From CBDHCC01 sp965219235 (lineage in GTDB: Bacteria; Pseudomonadota; Alphaproteobacteria; Sphingomonadales; Sphingomonadaceae), in the NCBI GenBank assembly GCA_965219235.1, contig OZ244721.1, positions 372,001-436,000 of the forward strand: a DNA stretch of 64,000 nt, given 5' to 3'. Below the pieces are notes generated by a model that did not search any database, was not told the DNA's origin, and saw only the letters and a program-made list of their open reading frames with translations. The translations under genes were made by a program, and so were the position numbers. This document shows positions 36,525-44,763 of this stretch, one piece after another. Every line of letters begins with the position of its first letter. The first letter of the stretch is position 1.

Positions 36525-36959
36525 ATGCGACACAAGATGGGCGGCCGGAAGCTGCAGCGGACCTCGGCCCACCGCATAGCGCTTCTGCGCAACATGTCCG
36601 CCGCGCTGATCAAGCACGAGCAGATCAAGACGACCCTGCCCAAGGCGCGCGAACTGCGCCCCTATGTCGAGAAGCTGATCACGCTGGCCAAGAAGGGCGG
36701 CCTCTCCAACCGCCGCCTGGCCCACGCCCGGCTGCAGGACGACGCGCAGCTGATCAAGCTCTTCGACGAGCTGGCGACCCGCTATGCCGACCGGCCGGGC
36801 GGCTACACCCGCATCGTCAAGGCGGGCATCCGCGCGTCGGACGCGGCGCCGATGGGGATCATCGAATTCGTCGACCGCGACGTGGACGCCAAGGGACAGG
36901 ACTCCGGCCCGGTCGAGGAGCGCGAGGAGTATGAGGACGACGGCCTGCTGATGGCCTGA
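36525..36959 (+). CDS. rplQ: 50S ribosomal protein L17
   Basis: The 144-residue L17 starts MRHKMGGRKLQRTSAHRIAL, has LPKARELRPYVEKLITLAKKG and ends in an acidic tail (about residues 120-144). It closes the ribosomal cluster. The 136-base gap before it contains a G/T-rich segment (36434-36455) that resembles part of the leader before the methionine sulfoxide reductase gene. A 7-bp hairpin (36972-36993) follows it. Confidence 0.99.
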   Translation: MRHKMGGRKLQRTSAHRIALLRNMSAALIKHEQIKTTLPKARELRPYVEKLITLAKKGGLSNRRLAHARLQDDAQLIKLFDELATRYADRPGGYTRIVKAGIRASDAAPMGIIEFVDRDVDAKGQDSGPVEEREEYEDDGLLMA

Positions 36960-37060
36960 CGGGTCGGAGGGACGGACGTGGGAGCGCGTCCGTGCGTCGC
37001 TTGACGCGCGGGGCACCGGCCGCTTGAACGATCCGGACGCCCACGCCTCCGGAGATCTCC

Positions 37061-39223
37061 ATGCGCCTCGCCCTGCTCCTGTCCGCCGCCGCCGCCCTGA
37101 CGGTGCCCGCCGCCGCGACGGCCCAGACCACCCAGAGCGCGAGCGACAGCAGCATGGCTCCCATCGCCTATCCCCAGACCCGCGACGACGGCACGGTGGA
37201 CACGCTGTTCGGCGAGCCGATCCGCGATCCCTATCGCTGGCTGGAGAACGACGTGCGCACCGACCCGGCGGTGCGCGACTGGGTGACGGCGGAGAACCAG
37301 GTCACCGACGCCTATCTGGCGACCCTGCCCGGCCGCGACATCTTCAAGGCCCGCCTCAAGCAGCTGTTCGACTACGACCGCTTCGGCGCGCCGCAGAAGA
37401 AGGGCGGCCGGTACTTCTACAGCTTCAACGACGGGCTGCAGAACCAGTCGGTGCTGATGGTCCGCGACAGCCTGAACGGCGCGGGCCGGGTGCTGATCGA
37501 CCCGAACCAGTGGTCGAAGGACGGCGCCACCGCGCTGGCCGAGACCGCGATCAGCCACGACGGCAAGCGCATCGCCTATGGCGTGCAGGACGGCGGCACG
37601 GACTGGCGCAGCGTCAGGGTGCTGGACGTCGACAGCGGCCGGGTGCTGGACGACACGATCGAGTGGGTGAAGTTCTCCGGCCTGGACTGGGACATGGCGG
37701 GGGAGGGGTTCTTCTACTCGCGCTATCCCGCGCCCGCCGAGGGCGCCAAGTTCCAGGGGCTGAACGAGGACCAGACCGTCTATTACCATCGGGTCGGCAC
37801 GGCGCAGTCGGCCGACCGGAAGATCTATGCGACGCCGGACCAGCCGAAGCTGAACCATGGTGCCACGGTGTCGGACGACGGTCGCTGGCTCTACGTCATC
37901 TCCTCGTCCGGAACCGACGACCGCTACGAGGTGACGCTGATCGACCTCACGTCGAAGGATTGGGCGCCCCGGACCCTGATCAAGGGGTTCGAGAACAACT
38001 GGACGCCGATCGGCAATCGCGGGACGGTCCACTATTTCGTCACCAACCAGGACGCGCCGCGCCTGCGCATCGTGACGCTCGATTCCGCCAGCGCGAACCC
38101 CGCGCCGGTGGAGATCGTGCCCGAGAGCGAAGCGACGCTGGAGGGCGCGACGCTCAAGCCGGGCACGCTGATCGCCAGCTACCTGGCGGATGCGAAGACG
38201 GAGGTGCGGACCTTCGCGCTCGACGGCACGCCCAAGGACACGGTGGCGCTGCCCGGCATCGGCACGGCGGGCGGCTTCGGCGGCGATCCGGACGATCCGG
38301 AGACCTTCTTCTCCTTCACGAGCTTCACCGTGCCCGGCCGGGTCTATCGCTACGACGTGAACACCGGGAAGGCCACGATCTGGGCGGAGCCCAAGGTCGC
38401 CTTCGACCCCGACGCCTACGAGACCGAGCAGCGGTTTTTCGCGTCGAAGGACGGCACCAAGGTGCCGATGTTCGTCGTGCGCAAAAAGGGGATGACCGGC
38501 CCCGCGCCGACGCTGCTCTACGGCTATGGCGGGTTCAACATCTCGCTGACCCCCGCCTTCTCCGTCACGCGGCTGGCGTGGCTGGAGCAGGGCGGGGTGG
38601 TCGCGGTCGCCAACCTGCGCGGCGGCGGGGAGTACGGCAAGGCGTGGCACGACGCCGGGCGGTTGGCCAACAAGCAGAACGTGTTCGACGACTTCATCGG
38701 CGCGGGCGAGGCGCTGGTGGCGGCCGGCATCACCACGCCGCAGCAGCTCGCCATCCAGGGCGGCTCAAACGGCGGGCTGCTGGTCGGCGCGGTGGTCAAC
38801 CAGCGGCCGGACCTGTTCGCGGCCGCGTTGCCCGCCGTGGGCGTCATGGACATGCTGCGCTTCGACCGCTTCACGGCCGGGCGCTACTGGGTGGACGACT
38901 ATGGCTATCCGGACCGCGAGGCGGACTTCCGGACCTTGCGCGCCTACTCGCCCTATCACAACATCGCGTCCGGCAAGGCGTACCCGGCCATCCTGGTGAC
39001 GACGGCCGACACGGACGACCGCGTGGTGCCGGGCCACAGCTTCAAATACACCGCCGCGCTGCAGGCGGCGGACGTGGGCGACAAGCCCCACCTGATCCGC
39101 ATCGAGACCCGCGCCGGCCACGGGTCGGGCAAGCCGATCGACAAGACGATCGAGGAGACCGCCGACCTGTGGGCCTTCGCGGCGAAGTGGACGGGGATGG
39201 AGGTGGGGGCGATGGCGGAGTGA
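37061..39223 (+). CDS. prolyl oligopeptidase family serine peptidase (S9A), exported
   Basis: The 720-residue protein has a signal peptide (to about AATAQ, residue 22) and an N-terminal beta-propeller (about 90-430, with DPYRWLENDV near its start). The C-terminal alpha/beta-hydrolase domain has the nucleophile in GGSNGGLL (Ser569), the Asp in ADTDDRVVPGHSFKY and the His in RAGHGSGKP. It would cleave peptides after proline in the periplasm. It starts 101 bases after rplQ and is probably a separate unit. A family-C repeat begins 12 bases after its stop. Confidence 0.95.
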   Translation: MRLALLLSAAAALTVPAAATAQTTQSASDSSMAPIAYPQTRDDGTVDTLFGEPIRDPYRWLENDVRTDPAVRDWVTAENQVTDAYLATLPGRDIFKARLKQLFDYDRFGAPQKKGGRYFYSFNDGLQNQSVLMVRDSLNGAGRVLIDPNQWSKDGATALAETAISHDGKRIAYGVQDGGTDWRSVRVLDVDSGRVLDDTIEWVKFSGLDWDMAGEGFFYSRYPAPAEGAKFQGLNEDQTVYYHRVGTAQSADRKIYATPDQPKLNHGATVSDDGRWLYVISSSGTDDRYEVTLIDLTSKDWAPRTLIKGFENNWTPIGNRGTVHYFVTNQDAPRLRIVTLDSASANPAPVEIVPESEATLEGATLKPGTLIASYLADAKTEVRTFALDGTPKDTVALPGIGTAGGFGGDPDDPETFFSFTSFTVPGRVYRYDVNTGKATIWAEPKVAFDPDAYETEQRFFASKDGTKVPMFVVRKKGMTGPAPTLLYGYGGFNISLTPAFSVTRLAWLEQGGVVAVANLRGGGEYGKAWHDAGRLANKQNVFDDFIGAGEALVAAGITTPQQLAIQGGSNGGLLVGAVVNQRPDLFAAALPAVGVMDMLRFDRFTAGRYWVDDYGYPDREADFRTLRAYSPYHNIASGKAYPAILVTTADTDDRVVPGHSFKYTAALQAADVGDKPHLIRIETRAGHGSGKPIDKTIEETADLWAFAAKWTGMEVGAMAE

Positions 39224-39234
39224 AGCCGGCATCA

Positions 39235-39271
39235 CTCCCCTCCCTGCAAGGGAGGGGCTGGGGGTGGGTGC
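39235..39271. repeat. family C repeat, left flank of the DUF559 gene
   Basis: This 37-base unit (CTCCCCTCCC ... GGGTGGGTGC) is the exact reverse complement of the unit at 39647-39683 on the other side of the DUF559 gene. It lies between the S9 peptidase stop and the DUF559 start, which follows 26 bases later. Confidence 0.9.
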
Positions 39272-39297
39272 GAGCGGAGCGAGCCGCTGAGGATCAA

Positions 39298-39702
39298 ATG
39301 AGACGCAGGGTTCCGGAACTGCTCACCACCCGTGCTCGACAGCTTCGCGGCGATGCCACAGATGTGGAGCGGCTGCTCTGGGTCCGCCTGCGACAATACC
39401 GCCCCCGCTTCACCCGGCAGCTGGTGGTCGGCCGCTACATCGTCGATCTGGCGTGCCGAGAAGCGAAGTTGGCGGTCGAGTTGGATGGCGCGCAGCATCT
39501 CAACACGTTGACCTACGACGCCGAGCGCACACGCTGGCTCGATCGGCAGGGCTGGCGAGTGCTTCGCCTGTGGAACACCGAGGTGCGGGCCAATCCGGAC
39601 GGCGCGGCGGAGCACATCCTATTGGCAGCCGCCGAGTGCCTCGGCGGCACCCACCCCCAGCCCCTCCCTTGCAGGGAGGGGAGAAGAAGGGGACCTCGCT
39701 AG
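39298..39702 (+). CDS. DUF559 protein (Vsr-like, PD-(D/E)XK nuclease fold)
   Basis: The 134-residue protein has the DUF559 layout: a basic helix (LTTRARQLRGDATDVERLLWVRLRQ), then the core RQLVVGRYIVDLACREAKLAVELDG with the acidic residues expected of a Vsr-like endonuclease site, and DRQGWRVLRLWNTEV. Function is unproven for the family. The gene sits between exact inverted copies of a 37-base repeat, and its last 16 or so residues (from residue 117) are encoded by the right copy. It may be a nuclease tied to the repeat. Confidence 0.85.
   Translation: MRRRVPELLTTRARQLRGDATDVERLLWVRLRQYRPRFTRQLVVGRYIVDLACREAKLAVELDGAQHLNTLTYDAERTRWLDRQGWRVLRLWNTEVRANPDGAAEHILLAAAECLGGTHPQPLPCREGRRRGPR
39647..39683. 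repeat. family C repeat, right flank of the DUF559 gene (inverted)
   Basis: The 37-base unit is exactly the reverse complement of 39235-39271. It overlaps the 3' coding end of the DUF559 gene, and with the next copy at 39712 it forms a close inverted pair. Confidence 0.9.
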
Positions 39703-39711
39703 CCGCCGTCA

Positions 39712-39747
39712 CTCCCCTCCCTGCAAGGGAGGGGCGGGGATGGGTGC
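39712..39747. repeat. family C repeat, third copy before guaA
   Basis: This unit is in the same sense as 39235-39271, with one base missing and a substitution. It ends 66 bases before the guaA start, so it lies in or near the guaA promoter region. Confidence 0.88.
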
Positions 39748-39812
39748 GAGCGCAGCGAGCCTTCGTCGCTCTCTACTCGACACCCCCACCGCCGCCCCTT
39801 ACCTCCGCCCCC

Positions 39813-41402
39813 ATGACCGACTCCCAGCTGCCCGCCACGCCCACCGTCGCCGACCGCCAGCCGACCGTCCTGATCGTCGATTTCGGAAGCCAGGTGACGC
39901 AGCTGATCGCCCGGCGCGTGCGCGAGGCGGGGGTGTATTCGGAGATCGCGCCTTTCACCAACGCGGCCGAAGCGTGGGAGCGGTTGCGGCCCGCCGGGCT
40001 GATCCTGTCGGGCGGGCCGGGGTCCGTCACCAACTCCGACGCGGCCACCGTGCCCCTGCATTTCTACGAGGCCGGCATCCCCATCCTGGGCATCTGCTAC
40101 GGCCAGCAGCTGATGGTGGAGCAGCTCGGCGGGCGGGTCGAGAACGCCGACATGGGCGAGTTCGGCCGCGCCTTCGTCGAGGTCCGGGACAGCTGCCGCC
40201 TGCTCGACGGCCTGTGGGCGGAGGGCGAGCGGCACCAGGTGTGGATGAGCCACGGCGACAAGGTCTGCGACTTGGCCCCCGGCTTCCGCGCCGTCGCCAC
40301 GTCGGAGGGTGCCGACTTCGCGATGATCGCCGACGATGAGCGGCGCTTCTACGGCGTGCAGTTCCATCCGGAGGTCGTCCACACTCCCGACGGCGGCCGG
40401 CTGATCGCCAATTTCGTGCGCCACGTCTGCGGCCTGCCCGGCGACTGGTCGATGGCGGAATTCCGGGACGCGAAGGTGGCGGAGATCCGCGAACAGGTCG
40501 GCGACGGCCGCGTCATCTGCGGGCTGTCGGGCGGCGTCGACTCCGCCGTCGCCGCCGTCCTGATCCACGAGGCGATCGGCGAGCGGCTGACCTGCGTCTT
40601 CGTCGATCACGGCCTGATGCGGATGGGCGAGGCGGAGCAGGTGGTGGGGCTGTTCCGCGGCCATCACAACATCCCGCTCGTCCATGTCGACGCGGCGACC
40701 CTGTTCCTGAACGGCCTGAAGGGCGTCACCGATCCGGAGGCCAAGCGCAAGTTCATCGGCAAGACCTTCATCGACGTGTTCGAGGGCGAGGCGCGCAAGA
40801 TCGGCGGGGCGGACTTCCTCGCCCAGGGCACGCTCTATCCCGACGTGATCGAGAGCGTCTCCTTCACCGGCGGGCCGTCGGTGACGATCAAGAGCCACCA
40901 CAATGTCGGCGGCCTGCCCGAACGCATGGACATGACGCTGGTCGAACCCCTGCGCGAGCTGTTCAAGGACGAGGTCCGCGCGCTCGGCCGCGAGCTGGGG
41001 CTGCCGGACGTGTTCGTCGGCCGTCACCCGTTCCCCGGCCCCGGCCTCGCCATCCGCATCCCGGGCGAGGTGACGCGCGAGGCGTGCGAGGTGCTGAGGA
41101 AGGCGGACGCGATCTACCTCGCCGAGATCCGCGCGGCCGGGCTGTACGACGCCATCTGGCAGGCGTTCGCGGTGCTGCTGCCGGTCAAGACGGTCGGCGT
41201 GATGGGCGACGGGCGGACCTACGACCACGTCTGTGCTCTCCGCGCGGTGACGAGCACCGACGGCATGACCGCCGACATCTTCCCCTTCTCCACCGAGTTC
41301 CTGAGCCGGGTGGCGACGCGGATCGTGAACGAGGTGCGGGGCATCAACCGGGTGGTGTACGACTACACCTCGAAGCCGCCCGGCACGATCGAGTGGGAGT
41401 AG
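39813..41402 (+). CDS. guaA: GMP synthase (glutamine-hydrolysing)
   Basis: The 529-residue enzyme makes GMP from XMP, ATP and glutamine. The N-terminal class-I amidotransferase has the nucleophile Cys in GICYGQQLM and the His/Glu in FHPEVVH. The ATP-pyrophosphatase domain has SGGVDSAVAAVL, and the C-terminal dimerisation domain ends in TSKPPGTIEWE. The ATG at 39813 matches the usual start. The last five codons coincide with a 15-base sequence duplicated at 51769-51783, so the 3' end seems to be an integration site that restores the reading frame. Confidence 0.98.
   Translation: MTDSQLPATPTVADRQPTVLIVDFGSQVTQLIARRVREAGVYSEIAPFTNAAEAWERLRPAGLILSGGPGSVTNSDAATVPLHFYEAGIPILGICYGQQLMVEQLGGRVENADMGEFGRAFVEVRDSCRLLDGLWAEGERHQVWMSHGDKVCDLAPGFRAVATSEGADFAMIADDERRFYGVQFHPEVVHTPDGGRLIANFVRHVCGLPGDWSMAEFRDAKVAEIREQVGDGRVICGLSGGVDSAVAAVLIHEAIGERLTCVFVDHGLMRMGEAEQVVGLFRGHHNIPLVHVDAATLFLNGLKGVTDPEAKRKFIGKTFIDVFEGEARKIGGADFLAQGTLYPDVIESVSFTGGPSVTIKSHHNVGGLPERMDMTLVEPLRELFKDEVRALGRELGLPDVFVGRHPFPGPGLAIRIPGEVTREACEVLRKADAIYLAEIRAAGLYDAIWQAFAVLLPVKTVGVMGDGRTYDHVCALRAVTSTDGMTADIFPFSTEFLSRVATRIVNEVRGINRVVYDYTSKPPGTIEWE
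41388..41402. repeat. left direct repeat (attachment-site-like) at the guaA 3' end
   Basis: ATCGAGTGGGAGTAG covers the last four amino-acid codons of guaA plus its stop codon. The identical 15 bases occur at 51769-51783, followed there by what looks like the original guaA terminator. Confidence 0.8.
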
Positions 41403-41607
41403 GGAAATCGGCGGCCGTGGCGTGAAATTGGCGGCTCGGTCGGGAGTTGGCGTAGCACTGCCGGCGGTGCTTTAGCGTCCGAGCGATCGTGGTCCCCTGA
41501 GCCAATTCCTCGCCATCCAGTCCGGCTGCGAGCGTGCCGAACTCGGTCGTTCGTCTGTCAGCGCTGGCCCGGCTCGTTTGACAGTCGAAGTTGCGTCTTT
41601 ATGTGAG

Positions 41608-42198
41608 TCAGTTCGCCAAGAAGCCTGCGGCCAAGAGCCGAAATGCGTCAATTGCCTTGGGCAAGGCATCATCCGGCTCGTCACTGGCCGCAACCCACAG
41701 AGCGGCATTGAACGCCGCGCCGCTCAGAAGGCGTGAGGCAGCCTCGACATCGACAGGCTTCATGACACCCTGCGCCATTAGATCGGCGACGGTCTGCTTT
41801 GTGATGCTTAGGCAGGCATTCTGGCTAGGCCAGAGCGAGGGGTCGCCCAGGAAGGCAGGCCCGTCCAGCAAAACGATCCGCCGCACCTCGGCATCCAGCG
41901 CCATGCCGATATACGCGCCACCTTCCGCCAGCAGCCCTTCCCACGCATTCTCCGCGGCTGCGCCGGCCTGCTGCGCGCGCATCGCCATCTCACTGTCAAC
42001 CTCAGCAACGACCGCCGCCAACAGCCCCTTCTTGTCACCGAAGCTATGATAGAGGGCGCCGCGGGTAAGCCCAACCTCGGCGGTGAGATCGTCCATGGAC
42101 GCCCCAGCGAACCCGGATGCTGAGAACGCCTTGCGCGCTGCTCCAATCAGCTTGGCGCGGCTTTCCTCCATCTTTTCTGCGCGACGCCTTGCCGGCAA
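41608..42198 (-). CDS. TetR-family transcriptional repressor
   Basis: The 196-residue protein has the TetR helix-turn-helix (about residues 12-60: AARKAFSASGFAGASMDDLTAEVGLTRGALYHSFGDKKGLLAAVV). A helical ligand domain follows that resembles the C-terminal domain of AcrR-like regulators (AFLGDPSLW). The start is a TTG at 42198 behind GGGAGG; an ATG nine codons later is the alternative. It is divergent from a RidA gene, and two palindromes in the gap suggest direct control of both genes. Its inducer is unknown. Confidence 0.9.
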   Translation of the reverse strand: MPARRRAEKMEESRAKLIGAARKAFSASGFAGASMDDLTAEVGLTRGALYHSFGDKKGLLAAVVAEVDSEMAMRAQQAGAAAENAWEGLLAEGGAYIGMALDAEVRRIVLLDGPAFLGDPSLWPSQNACLSITKQTVADLMAQGVMKPVDVEAASRLLSGAAFNAALWVAASDEPDDALPKAIDAFRLLAAGFLAN

Positions 42199-42213
42199 AT
42201 CAGCCTCCCATGA

Positions 42214-42230
42214 ACATACGGCTGGTATGT
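42214..42230. promoter_or_regulatory. TetR operator candidate 1
   Basis: ACATAC and GTATGT flank five bases, 16 bases upstream of the TetR start. The half-site resembles that of the larger palindrome at 42260-42280, so the same repressor may bind both. Confidence 0.55.
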
Positions 42231-42259
42231 GACTTGACGCCCGGTACAGACCTGTGCTT

Positions 42260-42280
42260 TCACATACGTAGCGTATGTGA
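42260..42280. promoter_or_regulatory. TetR operator candidate 2
   Basis: Nine-base arms TCACATACG and CGTATGTGA around TAG form a perfect palindrome. A TTGACG box (42234-42239) lies just upstream in the direction of ridA, so binding here would block the ridA promoter region. Confidence 0.65.
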
Positions 42281-42353
42281 GTGCCTCAGCTGTCTTGGAA
42301 TGTCCAGCAGACCCGCCTGAATGCGCTCGCTCACATGAATGAAGGACTTCTCA

Positions 42354-42743
42354 ATGGCCCAGCTCAAAGCCGTGTTCCCTGCCGATCGGCATGCCCTCTA
42401 CGAGGCGCACGGCTACTCCGCCGCTGTGCAGGCGGACAACCTTCTGTTTGTATCGGGTCAGGTCGGCAGCCGCCCGGATGGGTCACCCGAGCCCGATTTC
42501 GCTTCTCAGGTCCGCTTGGCATTCGCCAACCTCAAAGCGACGCTGCTGGCCGGGGGCTGCGGGTTCGATGACGTCGTGGATGTTACCACATTCCACACCG
42601 ATCCCGAGAAGCAGTTCGAGACAATGATGGCCGTGAAGGGCAACGTATTCAGACGCACACCTTACCCGAGCTGGACGGCGATCGGCGTCAACTGGCTTGC
42701 CGGCTTCGACTTTGAGATAAAGGTAATTGCACGTATTCCGTGA
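42354..42743 (+). CDS. RidA/YjgF-family protein
   Basis: The 129-residue protein has the RidA fold, with NLLFVSGQVGSRPDG, a central VRLAFANLKATLLAGGCGFDDVVDVTTFH and the YPSWTAIGVNWLAGFDFEIKVIARIP end. The arginine that binds the imine substrate in true RidA (in the P-x-R-S motif) is absent: the site reads YPSWTAIGV, so it probably belongs to a non-deaminase Rid subgroup. I start it at 42354 behind GAAGGA; an in-frame ATG lies at 42339. It is probably repressed by the divergent TetR regulator. Confidence 0.88.
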   Translation: MAQLKAVFPADRHALYEAHGYSAAVQADNLLFVSGQVGSRPDGSPEPDFASQVRLAFANLKATLLAGGCGFDDVVDVTTFHTDPEKQFETMMAVKGNVFRRTPYPSWTAIGVNWLAGFDFEIKVIARIP

Positions 42744-42794
42744 TAAGGGTGAGTTATTCCTGCGCGCAGCAGAAGAATGGCCAAATCAAATCGC

Positions 42795-43535
42795 CTAAGC
42801 ATTGAGTAGACCTAAGACCTGCTCGAATTTGCCACCGCTCTCAGCGCCTCGAAGAAAGCCGACACGCTCGACCAGGATCTCGGTCGGCGTCGGCCGTCGC
42901 TGGAACAGATCCATGACCTCTTCGATGAAGGCATCGAGCGGCATATAACCGTCACGTATCGATTGGCCCGGGGTGAGCTCGGTCTGCACAGCAGGCGGGA
43001 CGAGCTCGATCACGTCGACCTTGCCCTTGAGCTGCTCACGGAGCGAGATCGAGTAGGAGTGTATCGCCGCCTTGGTCGCGCAATAGGTCGGCGTGGCCAC
43101 GAGAGGGACGAACGCCAGCCCCGACGACACGTTGACGATCGCGGCATTCTCCTGGCGGACGAGGTGATCAATCAGGGCGTTGGTCAGTCGGATCGGTCCC
43201 AGAAGGTTGGTCGCGATCGTCGCATCGACGTCGTCCAGATCGTGATGTCTTGTGAGGTCCTCGCCGCGCATAATGCCAGCGTTGTTGATCAGCACGTTCA
43301 GCGTCGGGTGCTGCTCGATCATCTCATGGGCGAGCTGCTCGATCGAACGCGGGTCTTCGACGTCCAGCACGGCGACCGACATACGGTCGCGACCAGCCGC
43401 GGCCTCGAGTAGCGCGTCGTGTCGACGACCGGCGATGACGACGTCGTTTCCGAGATCATGAAAATGATGCGCCAGCGCCCGTCCGATTCCGGAGCCGCCG
43501 CCTGTGATGAGAATGGTATTGCCGGAGGGGTTCAT
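42795..43535 (-). CDS. short-chain dehydrogenase/reductase (DltE-like)
   Basis: The 246-residue SDR has the NAD(P) loop ITGGGSGIGRALAHHF, the NNAG motif in LINNAGIMRG, the catalytic Ser in VNVSSGLAFVP and YCATKAAIHSYS (Tyr/Lys). The Arg-rich AGRRHD after strand 2 suggests NADP. It belongs to the DltE-like type. It is the last gene of the minus-strand run, separated by 109 bases from the oxidase-fold gene. The substrate is unknown. Confidence 0.92.
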   Translation of the reverse strand: MNPSGNTILITGGGSGIGRALAHHFHDLGNDVVIAGRRHDALLEAAAGRDRMSVAVLDVEDPRSIEQLAHEMIEQHPTLNVLINNAGIMRGEDLTRHHDLDDVDATIATNLLGPIRLTNALIDHLVRQENAAIVNVSSGLAFVPLVATPTYCATKAAIHSYSISLREQLKGKVDVIELVPPAVQTELTPGQSIRDGYMPLDAFIEEVMDLFQRRPTPTEILVERVGFLRGAESGGKFEQVLGLLNA

Positions 43536-43644
43536 TTGTCTATCCAAGTTATGTTTTATGAGTCTTGTTATTGAATGGCATGCGCGTGGCCCGCCCGGTC
43601 TGCGGGGCCGAATTCGCCCGCGCAGCCGACAGCCGTGGCGCCAA

Positions 43645-44079
43645 TCAGGCGACCGGGACCTCGCCCTCGTCCATGCCGTCCCAGTAATGGACACGGCTGG
43701 CATGGACGTGGATCATCACCATGCCATCGGTATCGATGCCATCAGGGAACCAGCGCTCCAGGTCGCTCGTCCAATGGTCGGCAAACGCGGCCTTGTCGCG
43801 CACGATGTCGGCCTTGCCCTCGACGGCGACGAACAACGGCGGCTTGCCGAGCAGTCCGGCGCTCCCTTGGAACGAGAGCGCGACCTGCGGATCGCCCGCG
43901 ATATCGCTGACCGTGCGCGCGCTGTCCCAGCTGAAGTAAAACGAGTCACCGTCATACTCGACTTCGCCGTTGTTACTCATCGGCCGGGTGGCGAGCTGGC
44001 CGCCGTCGGTGCGGGTGGTCAGCATCGCGAAATCGATCTTGCCCATCGCCTTCGCGAGGTCGTGCAGTGTCATGGTCAT
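43645..44079 (-). CDS. pyridoxamine 5'-phosphate oxidase-fold protein (general stress type)
   Basis: The 144-residue protein has the split-barrel flavin-binding fold of the general stress protein 26 group: FAMLTTRTDGGQLATRPMSN, a SFYFSWDSARTVSDIAGDPQVALSFQG strand pair and the VEGKADIVRDKAAFADHW region. Members bind FMN, F420 or no cofactor, so its reaction is uncertain. An AAGGA site precedes the ATG at 44079. It belongs to the LysR-linked minus-strand run. Confidence 0.85.
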   Translation of the reverse strand: MTMTLHDLAKAMGKIDFAMLTTRTDGGQLATRPMSNNGEVEYDGDSFYFSWDSARTVSDIAGDPQVALSFQGSAGLLGKPPLFVAVEGKADIVRDKAAFADHWTSDLERWFPDGIDTDGMVMIHVHASRVHYWDGMDEGEVPVA

Positions 44080-44124
44080 AGCTTTTTCCTTTCTTGGTAA
44101 TTCATCACGGCATTGGAGAGCGGG

Positions 44125-44763
44125 TCACTCGGCGGGGAGCTCTTCTTCCTCGAGGGCGCGCCGCACCCCCGCATCCGGATCGATCGAGGCGAAGTGTCGC
44201 GCGACATTGGGAAAGGTCGGGAGCGGGGTGGGGGTGTTCGCCAACCATCGCGACATCACGTAGAGATATGCATCCGCGACCGTGCGGCGATCGAAAACCA
44301 GCCAGTCACGGCCCTCCAGATAATTGTCGATCCGCCGGAACGCCTTCTCGACCATGAGGAAGGCGGCCGACCGCGCGCCGTCCTCGGCGGATTCGTCGAT
44401 CACGAAGCGATCGGGCACGAACGCAGGGACGAAGGCCTTGTGAACCTCGCTTACCAGCTCGGCCACGATCTCGTTCATTCTGGCCTGCTCCAGCGCGTCG
44501 CCTTCGGCCGCGCCGAGACGTGCCGCCGGATGCTTTGCCGCGATGTATAGCAGCACCGCGAGAGACTCGGTCAGCACGAACGGATGATCGCTGCCGGTAT
44601 CGATCGTGATCGTCGGCACCGCGCCCTTGGGATTGAGCGCCATGAAAGGGGCGGCGTGCTCGGTCTCGTGGCTGAGGCGCTCGAGCTCATAGTCCGCGCC
44701 GGACCAGATCAGCGCGATGTGCGACGCCAGCGAACAGGCGCCGGGCAGATAGTAGAGCTTCAA
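44125..44763 (-). CDS. glutathione S-transferase, beta class
   Basis: The 212-residue protein opens with KLYYLPGACSLASHIAL, the beta-class N-terminus with the active-site cysteine at residue 10. NPKGAVPTI (cis-proline) and the ES of LTESLAVLLYI bind glutathione. The C-terminal helical domain has the RRTVADAYLYVMSRW motif. The start is a TTG overlapping the stop of the upstream NmrA gene (TTGA), so translation is coupled. It may conjugate or detoxify a product of the epoxide-hydrolase and reductase genes in the same run. Confidence 0.9.
   Translation of the reverse strand: MKLYYLPGACSLASHIALIWSGADYELERLSHETEHAAPFMALNPKGAVPTITIDTGSDHPFVLTESLAVLLYIAAKHPAARLGAAEGDALEQARMNEIVAELVSEVHKAFVPAFVPDRFVIDESAEDGARSAAFLMVEKAFRRIDNYLEGRDWLVFDRRTVADAYLYVMSRWLANTPTPLPTFPNVARHFASIDPDAGVRRALEEEELPAE

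Noticed and set aside
42354..42743. Canonical RidA enamine/imine deaminase
   Set aside because: The conserved substrate-binding arginine is missing; the site reads YPSWTAIGV.
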